Positions 17,778-26,124 of a stretch of DNA of 64,000 nt are shown here, piece by piece. Each line of letters starts with the position of its first letter. Within the stretch, counting starts at the first letter, position 1. This DNA comes from Cryobacterium sp. CG_9.6 (GTDB taxonomy: Bacteria; Actinomycetota; Actinomycetes; Actinomycetales; Microbacteriaceae), in contig NZ_JARXUZ010000002.1 of the NCBI RefSeq assembly GCF_029893365.1, positions 1 through 64,000 of the forward strand, read 5' to 3'. The notes beneath the pieces were generated by a model. It ran no database searches. It was not told where the DNA came from and saw only the letters and a list, made by a program, of their open reading frames with translations. Made by a program: the position numbers and the translations under genes.

Positions 17778-18074
17778 GAGGCGTCACGTGAGACGGAACT
17801 CTTGGTCGCCCTCGACCGGAACGAAATGTGCCTGCACTTCCAGCCGGTCGTCAATATTTCCGCTGCCGGCGGCATCAGGGTCGTAGGCGCGGAGGGGCTC
17901 ATCCGCTGGAATCATCTGCGCTTGGGGTTGCTGGCGCCGGCTGCATTCCTTCCATTTGCGGAAGGGATGGGCATGATCACCCAACTGGACGTGTGGGCGG
18001 TGGGGAACGGGTGTGCGGCGCTGGCCGGTTGGGACCAACCCGATCCCAGAACATGTTCTCGCTCTCCTCCATGA
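17778..18074 (+). pseudogene. truncated EAL domain, in frame after the GGDEF stop
   Basis: Immediately after the TAA, the same frame reads ETELLVALDRNEMCLHFQPV, the usual GGDEF-EAL linker and first EAL strand, then VGAEGLIRWNH in place of the EAL motif (Ala changed to Gly) and FLPFAEGMGMITQLD. Homology stops near LAGWDQPDP and the frame ends at 18074, so about 170 residues of the domain are absent. The gene upstream was therefore probably a GGDEF-EAL protein that lost its phosphodiesterase half. Confidence 0.75.
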
Positions 18075-18147
18075 CTAGATTCGACGCTATCAACAGCACT
18101 GTGGCTCGGTCGATGGGCGGGCATGCTCGCTGCAGTGGGCAGCGCAG

Positions 18148-20199
18148 TTACTGTGTCGTGTTGGCGTCCGTGAGCCAGGTGAGCAGGAGGTTGCTGGCGC
18201 GATTGTTGTTTGTGAGCACTTCGTGCTGTCGCTCGTGCCACAGGCGGGGTTGGCTTCCGGGTGCGGTGCGGTCGATGATGAACTGTGTTACCGGGCAAGT
18301 GTCTAGGTCGAAGGGGTGAGGAGATTCCCAGCGGGTGAACTGCCAATGGTAGGCAAGCGCGCCCAGACTAGTGTGTAGCTGCCCGGCCCGCTCTGGAAGG
18401 TGGAATTGTTCTGGCAGGCGAAACGTGTGCGCCCACGTGGGTAGATCGGCGGCAGGCATTGGGCGGGCGAAGTAATAGCCCTGGCCGAGTGAGGCGCCGA
18501 GAACGGATGCTGCCTCGACGAGGCCGGCATCTTCTAGGCCCTCCACGACTACAGCGGCACGCATGTCGCGCCCCATTTGGGCCAGCGTAGCGATAAGGCT
18601 TAGCGTTTCGATCGGTTTTGTTGCAACGTCCGCGAGCAGTCCCCGATCAACTTTGATTGTGTCAAACGGCAGCTGGGCGATTCGTTGGAGACTGCTGTAG
18701 CCAGAGCCGAGGTCGTCGAGGGCGAGGCCAACGCCGAGCTCAATGAGCGCATCGAACGCTACGAGCGGCGCGGCTTCGTCGAGCTCCTGTGTCTCAAGAA
18801 GCTCCAGGCAGAGCCGGTTCGGGGCCACGCCGGAGTAGCTAAGGGCTTCCGTAACCCATCGGATGAAGTCTTGATGCTGCAGGGTCGACGGGGCGAGGTT
18901 GACCGAGACGTCAACGGCGAGCCCCTCCGCGTCCCACCGGGCAACCCATCTGAGCGCATCTTTTAGGCCGGTGCGGAAAAGCTCGTCCAGGTCTTTTTCG
19001 TTGAGTCCTGCCAGAAAGTGCTCCGGCGGGACGATCGTGCCGTCGGGCAGTACCAGCCGGGCCAGTGCTTCGACCCGGCGCACGGCGCCGTTACGCAGAT
19101 CGATGATCGGTTGCATATACATCGACAGTTCGCCGGCGAACAACTTGTCTTGATTCGAGCGGGGTTGAGCACTGTGCTTCTCCGCTGGCACACGAGGGAT
19201 GGTGGCTGTGGCGTCTTGTGGTGCATCGGCGGACTCGGGGCCGAGGTCAGACACGAGTCGCCACCACGATTGGGCGTTGTCGTTAGCAGCCGTCACTGAT
19301 TGGAGTGCGCGGTCTGCCAGTTGACGGGTCGCCGCTTCCGATCCTGAAGCGGGCAGCCGGGCGATACCCATTGTGATCCAGAGAAAAACTGACTCACCAT
19401 CAACGACGAAGGGTGTCTCGACGGCCTCGTGTATGTCGGCTATTCTTCCCGCGAACTCTGGTGATGTGTCGTCCGCCAAGTTTTCGAGCACCACGGCGAA
19501 GGTTTTACCGCCAAGGAAGGCGAGGTAGTCGCCATCCTCCACTAGGACAGAAAGGCGGCGGGAGAATTCCGCGAGCACTCTATCGGCTGCGGAATACCCA
19601 AATGTGCTCGCGACTCTCCGGAGGTCGTGGAGGTCAATAAGCCCGAGCCCGGCCTGCGGGGTGATCGCGTTGCTCGCGGCGGCGTTCGATCGGCGTCGTA
19701 GGTGGGTTTCGAACCCGAACCGGTTCGGGATTCCGGTCACGGTATCGTGGGTGGCTTGGTATCTGAGCTGCTCCTGCTGGCCCACTCTCGTACTCGCGTC
19801 TTGCTGCACGCTGACGTAGTGCGTAATTATCTCGTCAGGGCCCCGGAGGGGAACGATGGTCAGCCTGTTCCAAAACGGCGAGCCGTCCTTGCGATAGTTG
19901 AGGATGTCACCGTCGTAGGCCTCTCCTGCAGCGATGGCCCGCCGGATCGCAGCTTTGTCCTCGGGCTGGGACCCTGGCCCCTGCAGGAGCCGGCAGTTGG
20001 TGCCCAGGACTTCTGCTTCGGAGTACCCCGTGATCGCCGTGAAGGCGGCGCTCGCGTGCAAGATGTTCTGCTGGGCGTCGGTGATAAGCGAGACGCGGGA
20101 GGTCGCCGCGAAAGCACGGGCGAGTAAGGCCGCACTTGCGCCCTCGGCCGGTTGGCTCTCTACCCACCCCGAAAAGGTGGCCTCTACGATCCGATTCAT
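18148..20199 (-). CDS. LOV-GGDEF-EAL protein, likely blue-light-regulated c-di-GMP phosphodiesterase
   Basis: 683 residues. The N-terminal PAS domain has the LOV flavin-adduct motif GTNCRLLQG (about 64-72) and NYRKDGSPFWNRL, the usual FMN-contacting strand. The GGDEF domain is degenerate: FLGGKTFAVV replaces GGDEF and DLHDLRR lacks the metal site, so cyclase activity is unlikely. The EAL domain keeps RVEALARL (about 373), VSVNLAPSTL, LELLETQ, LDDLGSGYSS, KVDRGLL and VEGLED, so phosphodiesterase activity is likely. A C-terminal tail with DTCPVTQFI and WHERQHEV resembles a zinc- or metal-binding sensory tail. It converges on the GGDEF gene. Confidence 0.88.
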   Translation of the reverse strand: MNRIVEATFSGWVESQPAEGASAALLARAFAATSRVSLITDAQQNILHASAAFTAITGYSEAEVLGTNCRLLQGPGSQPEDKAAIRRAIAAGEAYDGDILNYRKDGSPFWNRLTIVPLRGPDEIITHYVSVQQDASTRVGQQEQLRYQATHDTVTGIPNRFGFETHLRRRSNAAASNAITPQAGLGLIDLHDLRRVASTFGYSAADRVLAEFSRRLSVLVEDGDYLAFLGGKTFAVVLENLADDTSPEFAGRIADIHEAVETPFVVDGESVFLWITMGIARLPASGSEAATRQLADRALQSVTAANDNAQSWWRLVSDLGPESADAPQDATATIPRVPAEKHSAQPRSNQDKLFAGELSMYMQPIIDLRNGAVRRVEALARLVLPDGTIVPPEHFLAGLNEKDLDELFRTGLKDALRWVARWDAEGLAVDVSVNLAPSTLQHQDFIRWVTEALSYSGVAPNRLCLELLETQELDEAAPLVAFDALIELGVGLALDDLGSGYSSLQRIAQLPFDTIKVDRGLLADVATKPIETLSLIATLAQMGRDMRAAVVVEGLEDAGLVEAASVLGASLGQGYYFARPMPAADLPTWAHTFRLPEQFHLPERAGQLHTSLGALAYHWQFTRWESPHPFDLDTCPVTQFIIDRTAPGSQPRLWHERQHEVLTNNNRASNLLLTWLTDANTTQ

Positions 20200-21425
20200 C
20201 CCACCCCCAAAAAAGCGCTGCCCGACCGCGTCACAAAGTGGTTAGCAACCGCGACCGAAGCGAACAACGCGCAAGGCCCGCCGAGGAGAACTATCGACTA
20301 CCCGTGTGAGTATGTTAGCGGCAATGACACCCTAGGTGGTCACTATTGCCCGACGCAACGATGGGCGTGTGTCGATTTCGTATGGTTTCGAGACTGTCGC
20401 CTAGCGAGGGCTAGTTGCGAAAACCGCATACGGGCGGGGCGACGGGGATTGTCCGGTCGACGGGCAGTTCAGAGTCCTCCTGTTGTTGTTCTCCGATGCT
20501 GCCGCGTATCCACGATCGGGGCCTAAAGCGGTAGACCCGGTTGTGCACGACCAGTTATCTCGACAGCTCGCCCGGGAATTTCTGAGACCAGTTTCTACTG
20601 GAACTTGTCTCTCTCCCGCGCACAACTCCCGGTGCTGCTCCTAGTAATGCAGTGTCAAAGGGATCGAAGAATGGTGTGCGCCGCGGAGCATGTTGGCGGA
20701 TATCTGAATACTCGGCTTCCGAACACGTGAGGTGGACACGACTCGTGGCACCGACGGGTCACGTCCCGCGTGTTGCTGAACGCGGTTTTTCGTACAGAAT
20801 CCAGTAGACATAACTCAAAGAGTCAACCGAATTCGGGAGAGTTCTTGACGCGTCAGGCTACTGCCAAGGTTTCACTTATGATACGTGGAATCGGTATCCC
20901 CGACCGGTTGTGGCTCCCGAGCGTCACAGCGTTCCCCAACTCCTAACCAGCTCAGGGGCTTTCCCTCACCCGTAGTCAAGACCCCTGTCGTCAATGCCGA
21001 GCATCCCCTGCGCAGATGGTTTCCACAATTTTGTCAGAGTCATTTGTCAGCAGTCTTGTTCGCGCGAATTGATAGTGTGCGCCTGCATGCCTTTATGGCG
21101 AGTTGCATACCCTGCCGCCCTGCCGCGCTGCCGCGCTGCCGCGCTGCCGCGCTGCCGAGCCGAAGACGCTACCGGAACGCCCAGTAATGGGCACCAGGTG
21201 CACCACCGACTCGTCGTGAGCGCTCCAGCATCGCGTAGCGGAACATGCGAACGTGTTGTCGGCTGGCTGCAGCGGGTTCACGCTAACTTCACAGGTGTTT
21301 GGTGCCGTAGTGGTAACTCTGGTGCTGGCGCTCCGCGTAGATTCAATATTGGCTCGAAAACCATACGGACGTATGGAACCGAGATGTTTTCGCCCAATTC
21401 GCTCAGACACTAAGGGAACCCGCTC
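20200..21425. other. 1.2-kb gene-free region before the secreted-protein operon
   Basis: No convincing protein on either strand. Contains the word GGTCACGTCCCGCG at 20757 and an 8-bp tandem repeat at 21112-21159. The last ~200 bases presumably hold the promoter of the operon starting at 21426; TTGGCTCGAAAACC lies in this stretch but no clear -10/-35 pair was fixed. Confidence 0.45.
21112..21159. repeat. 8-bp tandem repeat, six units
   Basis: Six consecutive octamers: CTGCCGCC, four CTGCCGCG and CTGCCGAG. Octamer repeats can change copy number by slippage. It lies about 270 bases before the secreted-protein operon and outside any supported gene. Confidence 0.85.
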
Positions 21426-21935
21426 ATGCCTGATCTGACTATCTCAGAAAATATTAAAGCTCGTCGCAAGAAGCGTCGCATCGCGATTGCAGCCCTGGCC
21501 ACCGTAATGCTGGCGGGCGGCGGGGCAGCGTTTGCTTACTGGACTGCTGGCGGGGCGGGAACAGGAGTGGGAACGGCCGGCTCGAACGTCGCCATTAGCG
21601 TGGTTCAGACCAGTACCGCCTCGAACCTACGTCCGGGCGGCGCTGCGCAGACCTTGACTGGTAACTTCACCAACCCGAACGACAGCCCTGTCTATGTCAC
21701 TTCTGTCACCGCGAGCATCTCGGGTGTGACGAAGGCGACGGGTGCGCCTGCGGGGACCTGTGACGCGACCGATTACGTACTGACGGGCCCGACGATGACC
21801 GTGAATACTCAGGTCCCGGCCGGTACCGCTCAGGGCGCTTGGACTGGCGCGACCATCGCGTTCAACAACAAACCGGCGGCGAACCAGGACGCGTGCAAAG
21901 GCGCGACAGTCAACTTCAGTTATACCTCGAACTGA
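21426..21935 (+). CDS. secreted protein with SipW-type signal peptide (TasA/camelysin-like size)
   Basis: 169 residues. A basic leader (IKARRKKRRIAIA) is followed by a hydrophobic core and LAGGGAAFAYWTAGG, the SipW-cognate signal pattern found in TasA/CalY-like proteins. The mature part is threonine- and valine-rich beta-type sequence with a cysteine pair (AGTCDATDY and NQDACKGA). Comparable proteins form surface fibres or biofilm matrix. First gene of an overlapping set; the matching SipW signal peptidase is not in the window. Function inferred from the signal type only. Confidence 0.7.
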   Translation: MPDLTISENIKARRKKRRIAIAALATVMLAGGGAAFAYWTAGGAGTGVGTAGSNVAISVVQTSTASNLRPGGAAQTLTGNFTNPNDSPVYVTSVTASISGVTKATGAPAGTCDATDYVLTGPTMTVNTQVPAGTAQGAWTGATIAFNNKPAANQDACKGATVNFSYTSN

Positions 21936-22009
21936 TTCGGTTGATGGAGGGGGCGGGTCTGCCTCCTCCATCATGTTGCTGCGATCGATCCAAGCCCTCG
22001 GGGGTTGAT

Positions 22010-22258
22010 ATGACCAAGCCGCGCAGACGGTATTTCCTTGCCGTCATCGCCTTGATTTTGGCGTCTGTAGGAGCCCTCGTCGCGGAGGCGAAAGCAAATG
22101 GTCACCAAACCAACACCGCGGTCTTGGGCGGTGACAGCGAAATCGGTGTCGGATCTGCGGCAGGCGCCTATGTCGTTAAAAAACTGTTTGGTGTGCCGTC
22201 ATCTCTCAGAAAGTCCGCTTCGCTCGACCTTTCCTTTGCAACTTGTTCGGTGGCCTGA
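22010..22258 (+). CDS. short exported protein, possibly 5' part of a frameshifted gene
   Basis: 82 residues: MTKPRRRYFLAVIALILASV is a clear signal-type N-terminus, followed by a glycine/serine-rich stretch and ending FATCSVA. The next frame (22258-22545) starts on the overlapping ATGA. Because this product has a signal and little mature part, and the next has a secreted-looking mature part and no signal, the two may be one gene broken by a frameshift near 22200-22258. Alternatively they are two coupled genes. Confidence 0.45.
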   Translation: MTKPRRRYFLAVIALILASVGALVAEAKANGHQTNTAVLGGDSEIGVGSAAGAYVVKKLFGVPSSLRKSASLDLSFATCSVA

Positions 22259-22545
22259 TGATGGTTCACGCCACTGCGACGACAGCGACTGTAGTGAAAG
22301 CCCCGGACGCTACTGAACAGTTTCTGTGTACTGCTGCGAATTTCCCAGTCACACAGTGGGCGCACGAGCGCGGTTCGCGCGGATTCACCGTCGGGGCGGA
22401 CACGACGATCACTCTGTCAGGTTTCGGGGTGCCTGAGACTTGGCAGCCCCGCGTGCGAATGCTTGAGATAACGGTGGACCAGGACGGGTGCACGGGCGCC
22501 GAGTTGCCTCTGTTCTATCGTGGCATCGTGGGGGGCACCCGATGA
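22258..22545 (+). CDS. protein coupled to 22010 gene, possible mature part of the same secreted protein
   Basis: 95 residues from ATG 22258 (another ATG at 22261). No signal peptide. Two cysteines (EQFLCTAANFP and VDQDGCTGAELP) and beta-rich sequence similar in composition to its neighbours suggest an extracytoplasmic domain. Overlaps the preceding stop as ATGA and the next start (22542) likewise. See the preceding feature for the frameshift alternative. Confidence 0.45.
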   Translation: MMVHATATTATVVKAPDATEQFLCTAANFPVTQWAHERGSRGFTVGADTTITLSGFGVPETWQPRVRMLEITVDQDGCTGAELPLFYRGIVGGTR

Positions 22546-23021
22546 GGCGCGTGAATGGGGTCAGGGGCGTTCTGATCATGGGAGTTACCTTGGCGCTTGT
22601 CGTTACAGGCGGCGCGGCTTTCGCGTTCTGGCGGGTTGCCGGGACCGGAGTTGGAAATGGGTCGACGGGTGTGATGGTGGCCGTGACGCTCACTCCCGGT
22701 GCGGTCACAGCCGATCTGTACCCGGGTGCGAGCGCGGCGGTGACGGCCACCGCATTCAACCCCAATGCCGCCCCGGTTCGCCTCACGGCGCTGGCCCTCG
22801 ATACCTCTCAGGGTACGAACGGTTTCTCCGTGGACGGGGCTCATCTATCGTGCCCGACATCGTCGTTCACTTTCAGTACCCAGACCAACTCTGGCAACGG
22901 GTGGGATCTGCCTGCGAGCGGGTCGCTGGAAATCTCGCTCCCCGGAGCTCTCAGCTTGGCAACGAGCGCCTCGAACGCGTGCCAAGGCGTCATCGTCACC
23001 GTCTTCGTGCAGGCCACGTGA
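22542..23021 (+). CDS. secreted protein with SipW-type signal peptide
   Basis: 159 residues from ATG 22542, overlapping the previous stop. N-terminus VRGVLIMGVTLALVVTGGAA then FAFWRVAGTG, matching the SipW-type signal of the first operon gene. The mature part VTLTPGAVTADLYPGASAAV and TAFNPNAAPVRLTAL parallels the first gene (SNLRPGGAAQTLTGNFTNPN...), so the two are paralogues with a conserved cysteine pair (HLSCPTSS and SNACQGV). Likely subunits of one surface structure; inference. Confidence 0.68.
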   Translation: MRRVNGVRGVLIMGVTLALVVTGGAAFAFWRVAGTGVGNGSTGVMVAVTLTPGAVTADLYPGASAAVTATAFNPNAAPVRLTALALDTSQGTNGFSVDGAHLSCPTSSFTFSTQTNSGNGWDLPASGSLEISLPGALSLATSASNACQGVIVTVFVQAT

Positions 23022-24823
23022 TGACCCGTACCCAGCGGATCCGCTGCCGGATGGCGGTAATCGCCGGCACGATGATCTTGGTGCTCATTAGTGCGGTTGT
23101 GTCTGTGCCGGCCTACGCATTCTGGAGTGTTTCCACAGTCTCGCCGAGTTCGGGTGCGGCCAGCGCTGCCTCGGTGAACCCGGGATCTGCGCCGACCCTG
23201 ACCGTGACAAAGAACAACATCCGTGTGTCGTGGGCTGCGACGACGCTATCGAATGGTGTCGGCGTTAGCGGATACATTGTCACCAGATATAGCGCAGAAA
23301 ATATAGCGCAAGTCTCCCTCACGGGGTGCTCCGGTGTCATCGCTTCGATCAGTTGCCTCGAATCGAACGTCCCGGATGGTCTGTGGACCTACACAGTCAC
23401 CCCCAAGTTCGCCACTAACTGGATCGGGGCCCCGAGCGCGGGGAGTGCCTCAGTGCGCTCCGATGCCACGGCGCCGATTAATTCGGTTTCTCTCACCGAT
23501 AAATCCGGTGGCGGCTCGTTCTTGACCGGGTCGACGCTGTATTTTCGCGGGGCCATCGCCGGGGCGTTTCGGTTGACAAACACCCTGACAGACGTGGGTG
23601 GCTCGGGACCTGCCTCGAGCTCGACTGCAAGTCTCGGCAGTGCAGCAGACTGGACTCATGCTCCGTCGGCGGTGTCGACACCGGCCGGGGGACCGTTCGT
23701 GTCGAACAGCTTCAGCTGGATTGCCGGCGCCGTCACCGAGCCCACCATCGCCATCAACGGGCTCGACAACGCCGGCAATTCGGCAGCGGCACCGGTCATC
23801 CAGCTCCGGCTTGATAACACGGGGCCGACCGGCGGGGCGATCAGCTACGCCGGCAGTTACACCACCGCGAGCAGTGTCTTCGCCACCGTGCAGGCCGTCG
23901 CCGATGCCGGAGCGGGCACCACTCCGGGGGGCACACGCACCCTGCAAAGAGCCACCGCACTCTTATCAGGCAACGCGTGTGGATCCTTCTCGGCGTTCGC
24001 GGACCACGTGACAAATCCTGCTGTGGCACCGGCGACGCAGGCGCTGACCGTTGTCCCCGGCACCTGCTACAAGTATCAGTATGTTGTTACCGACAATGTC
24101 GGTAATCAGACCACCACCACAAGCCCAAACGTCGTTAGGGCCCGCAACTATCAGACCATTGTCGGCGCCACCCCCGGCATCCAGAGTCACTGGCGCCTTG
24201 CCGACACTGGTACGGTCGCCGATGACATCGGTCCGGCCAATAACGACGGCACCTACTTCGGCGCCCCCACCCTGAGCCAGTCAGGCGCTATCGTAGGGGA
24301 TCTGAACACCGCTGTCGTCTTCGACGGCATCAACGATTACGCCAGCGTACCCAGACAGATCTCCACCGACTTCTCGATCGAGTTCTGGTTCAAGGCGAAC
24401 CCGCAGAGCAACGGTAGAAACACTCCAAAATTCTGGTACGACGGCGCCGGCCTCGTCGACGCCGATGTCTCGGGAGTCGCAGGAGACTTTGGGGTGTCAC
24501 TCACGAAGCAGGGTAATGTGGCCGCCGGCACAGGAAACCCAGACGTCACCGTGCTCTCAAATAAAGTCGTCGATGATAATGCTTGGCACCACGTCGTGAT
24601 GACTCGTACTCAGTCCACAGGAATCGTTCAACTCTTCGTCGACGGCACCTTCGAAGGCAGCGTCACCGGTGGGACACAGGCCTTGACTGGGCCGGTGAGT
24701 ATCGACTTTGGCCGGACTCAGGCGACACGGAATTACTTCGCTGGGTCATTGGATGAAATCGCGATCTACACGAGCGTGTTATCTGCTGCCACAGTGAGAG
24801 ACCACAACTTCTCGGGGCGCTGA
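23021..24823 (+). CDS. large secreted LamG-domain protein
   Basis: 600 residues from ATG 23021 (ATGA overlap). Signal peptide MAVIAGTMILVLISAVVSVP then AYAFWSVS, again of SipW type. An Fn3-like region follows (PTLTVTKNNIRVSWAATTLS), then Ig-like repeats with LDNAGNSAAAP. Residues about 390-600 form a LamG/concanavalin-like lectin domain: HWRLADTGTVADD, AVVFDGINDYASVP, FSIEFWFKA, WHHVVMTR, VQLFVDGTFEGS and LDEIAIYTSVL. Four cysteines precede it. Probably an adhesin or the sugar-binding partner of the smaller operon proteins. No sortase motif or terminal anchor is visible. Confidence 0.8.
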   Translation: MTRTQRIRCRMAVIAGTMILVLISAVVSVPAYAFWSVSTVSPSSGAASAASVNPGSAPTLTVTKNNIRVSWAATTLSNGVGVSGYIVTRYSAENIAQVSLTGCSGVIASISCLESNVPDGLWTYTVTPKFATNWIGAPSAGSASVRSDATAPINSVSLTDKSGGGSFLTGSTLYFRGAIAGAFRLTNTLTDVGGSGPASSSTASLGSAADWTHAPSAVSTPAGGPFVSNSFSWIAGAVTEPTIAINGLDNAGNSAAAPVIQLRLDNTGPTGGAISYAGSYTTASSVFATVQAVADAGAGTTPGGTRTLQRATALLSGNACGSFSAFADHVTNPAVAPATQALTVVPGTCYKYQYVVTDNVGNQTTTTSPNVVRARNYQTIVGATPGIQSHWRLADTGTVADDIGPANNDGTYFGAPTLSQSGAIVGDLNTAVVFDGINDYASVPRQISTDFSIEFWFKANPQSNGRNTPKFWYDGAGLVDADVSGVAGDFGVSLTKQGNVAAGTGNPDVTVLSNKVVDDNAWHHVVMTRTQSTGIVQLFVDGTFEGSVTGGTQALTGPVSIDFGRTQATRNYFAGSLDEIAIYTSVLSAATVRDHNFSGR

Positions 24824-25087
24824 CGCACACACCGGCCTTCACCTCGTTTGGTGCGCCGATCTAAAAAGAGACAGCTCAATTGAGCGGACCCCTGCAAGTA
24901 CCCGACTGACCCGTGTGACAGCGCAGCCGCATGCTCGGGTTTCGCAGCGATCCTGCGTAGCCTTCTCACCGACTCACAACCCAAGCCCTCCGAGGCCGGA
25001 ACTCTGAATATTCGCTTTTGCGGCGTCCTTGGGCGCTGAGGACGGCGGTCCTGGAGTCTCTGCTAGGAGGTGGCTTGGTCTGGAAAG

Positions 25088-25756
25088 ATGTTTGGCATGT
25101 CAGGCCTGCGTCAGAAGAGTCCTGAGTCGCTGCCTGGGCCGCCCCAGATTCGAATGAACCATGGAATGGCAGACGACCTGGTGCGGGAGCTTGCTCCCGT
25201 GCTGCCAGAGGCCAGCGTTGACATCAATGACCTCACCGATAGTGATGCTCTCAACCAGGCGCTTCACAAGGCGGTCGAACGGCGCAACATAGAATTATTT
25301 ACCCTGGTTGGTACCCGGCGCGACCAAGCGATCGCCCTGCTGATGTTGGTCCTGACCGCTATCGCAAGCGGTGGCACCAAGCGTGTAGGGATTTTCCTCG
25401 ACACGGCACAGCCAGAAGTGCCAGACGATTCATCTCCGGAGGTCTCCAGCTGTATCGGGCTCGCATGGGGTCTACTTGATAGTTGGCTTACCGGTCACGA
25501 CTCGAAAGCTCCGGTGACGCTGGCCCGGGTCACCCACCTGCCCGCCGAGCATTGGTTCGGGCAGCGCGCTGCGGTCAACGTGCTCGCCCTTGCCCGCAAG
25601 GCTCGCGCGTTTCAGTCTCTGGGGTTTCTGATCACCAGGCAGGGACGACCTCAGTTTCTTGCCGGCGTGTCCCTTGTGTTGGCTGCTGCCGGCCTGGCGT
25701 GGTCTCGTACCGAAGGCACAGAAGCAAGCAAACTACTTCTCACCGTTATCCGCTAA
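25088..25756 (+). CDS. hypothetical protein, about 222 aa
   Basis: No family recognised. The start is uncertain: ATG 25088 or ATG 25097 (GGAAAG nine bases upstream of the latter). The sequence alternates helix and strand patterns, with hydrophobic stretches DQAIALLMLVLTAIASGG and FLAGVSLVLAAAGLAWS that might be one or two membrane helices or a buried core. It stands alone between the LamG gene and a dispersed repeat. Confidence 0.5.
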   Translation: MFGMSGLRQKSPESLPGPPQIRMNHGMADDLVRELAPVLPEASVDINDLTDSDALNQALHKAVERRNIELFTLVGTRRDQAIALLMLVLTAIASGGTKRVGIFLDTAQPEVPDDSSPEVSSCIGLAWGLLDSWLTGHDSKAPVTLARVTHLPAEHWFGQRAAVNVLALARKARAFQSLGFLITRQGRPQFLAGVSLVLAAAGLAWSRTEGTEASKLLLTVIR

Positions 25757-26124
25757 CTCACCGAAGATTCCGCTGCCGGGTACGCTGGCGGCTTTGCATT
25801 GTCAGCGCGGTTGCCGCCACTCGTCCATCTGCAGACAAATGAGCACCACCGTCTTTCGGTGGAAGTCACAAGCAGTCAACACGGTGGTGGAGGGGAGATC
25901 GTTCCTGTCAAAGGAACCTTTGTTGAGATGCAGGTTGTGACCCTGTGCGGTGGCCTCGCTGGGCGGAGCAGCAGCGTCAGGTTGCTCAGCCCACTACCCA
26001 TCTAAGGGGCTACGGTGGGAGGTCACTCTAGGGTTCACGGCGTTCACCTTTGAGGCGGGACTGGCAGCTAGTGCGGTGTTGAGGTGCGGTCATCCCGGGC
26101 CTGCTCGCTGACAGGCGTGGTGGG
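25757..26124. other. gene-free region with dispersed repeat
   Basis: No supported gene. Contains a small hairpin CCACCGTCTTTCGGTGG (about 25845) and the second exact copy of the 30-bp repeat at 25904-25933. Confidence 0.45.
25904..25933 (+). repeat. 30-bp dispersed repeat, copy 2
   Basis: Identical over thirty bases to 3283-3312 and in the same orientation; flanks differ. See copy 1. Confidence 0.65.
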
